Below the pieces are notes generated by a model. The model saw only the letters and a list, made by a program, of their open reading frames with translations. It searched no databases and was not told the DNA's origin. This document shows, one piece after another, positions 6,134 to 6,186 of a stretch of 6,186 bases of DNA. This DNA is from an uncultured Clostridium sp. (lineage in GTDB: Bacteria; Bacillota; Clostridia; TANB77; CAG-508), in the NCBI GenBank assembly GCA_900556975.1, contig USQZ01000067.1, positions 1 to 6,186 of the forward strand, in the 5' to 3' direction. Both the position numbers and the translations under genes were made by a program. Position 1 is the stretch's first letter. Every line of letters begins with the position of its first letter.

Positions 6134-6186
6134 GGAGAGGTGGTCGAGTTGGTTTATGGCACCAGTCTTGAAAATTGGCGTAGGTT
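6134..6186 (+). tRNA. tRNA-Ser(UGA), 3' end cut off by window edge
   Basis: The 5' acceptor strand is GGAGAGG (6134-6140), then TG. A D-arm follows with stem GTC (6143-6145) pairing GGC (6158-6160). The anticodon stem is CCAGT (6162-6166) with ATTGG (6174-6178), with one G-U pair. The seven-base loop CTTGAAA (6167-6173) places anticodon TGA at 6169-6171, which reads UCA serine codons. The sequence after the stem (CGTAGGTT) fits the start of the long variable arm typical of tRNA-Ser. The rest of the variable arm, the T-arm and the 3' acceptor strand lie outside the window. In several Clostridia the seryl-tRNA synthetase gene lies near this place; it cannot be seen here. Confidence 0.93.

Noticed and set aside
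1..6186. Mobile element, CRISPR array, defence or toxin system
   Set aside because: Both strands were read for transposase-like frames, direct repeats with spacers and terminal inverted repeats. None was found; the window is filled by intact conserved housekeeping genes.

Overview
This window is a conserved housekeeping block of the kind found beside the replication origin in low-GC Gram-positive bacteria. All genes lie on the + strand in the order mnmE (5' end cut off by the window), mnmG, rsmG, parA/soj, parB/spo0J, a DUF4446 membrane protein, and a tRNA-Ser(UGA) cut off at the right edge. The DNA is strongly AT-rich, arginine is written almost only as AGA, ribosome binding sites are purine-rich and strong, and DUF4446 lies directly behind parB. 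Together these point to a member of the Clostridia (Bacillota). The assignment is from gene order and protein motifs only; I cannot name a genus.

Region 1-3783 is a tRNA/rRNA modification cluster. MnmE and MnmG form the complex that installs the aminomethyl or carboxymethylaminomethyl group on wobble uridine 34 of certain tRNAs. RsmG methylates G527 (E. coli numbering) of 16S rRNA. The genes are packed tightly (15 bases between mnmE and mnmG, 24 between mnmG and the preferred rsmG start) and are probably co-transcribed from a promoter left of the window. A strong intrinsic terminator at 3802-3839 closes this unit.

Region 3840-6081 is a chromosome partition unit. A clear sigma-A-type promoter (TTGACA at 3888, TATTAT at 3911) drives parA and parB, followed 13 bases later by a small, membrane-anchored DUF4446 protein of unknown function. 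The noc gene that sits between rsmG and soj in Bacillus subtilis is absent. No canonical parS site is present in the window.

Region 6082-6186 carries a second TTGACA promoter and the first 53 bases of a tRNA-Ser gene with anticodon UGA. I see no mobile element, CRISPR array, defence system or other unusual system here. The most open question is the role of the DUF4446 protein attached to the parAB unit.
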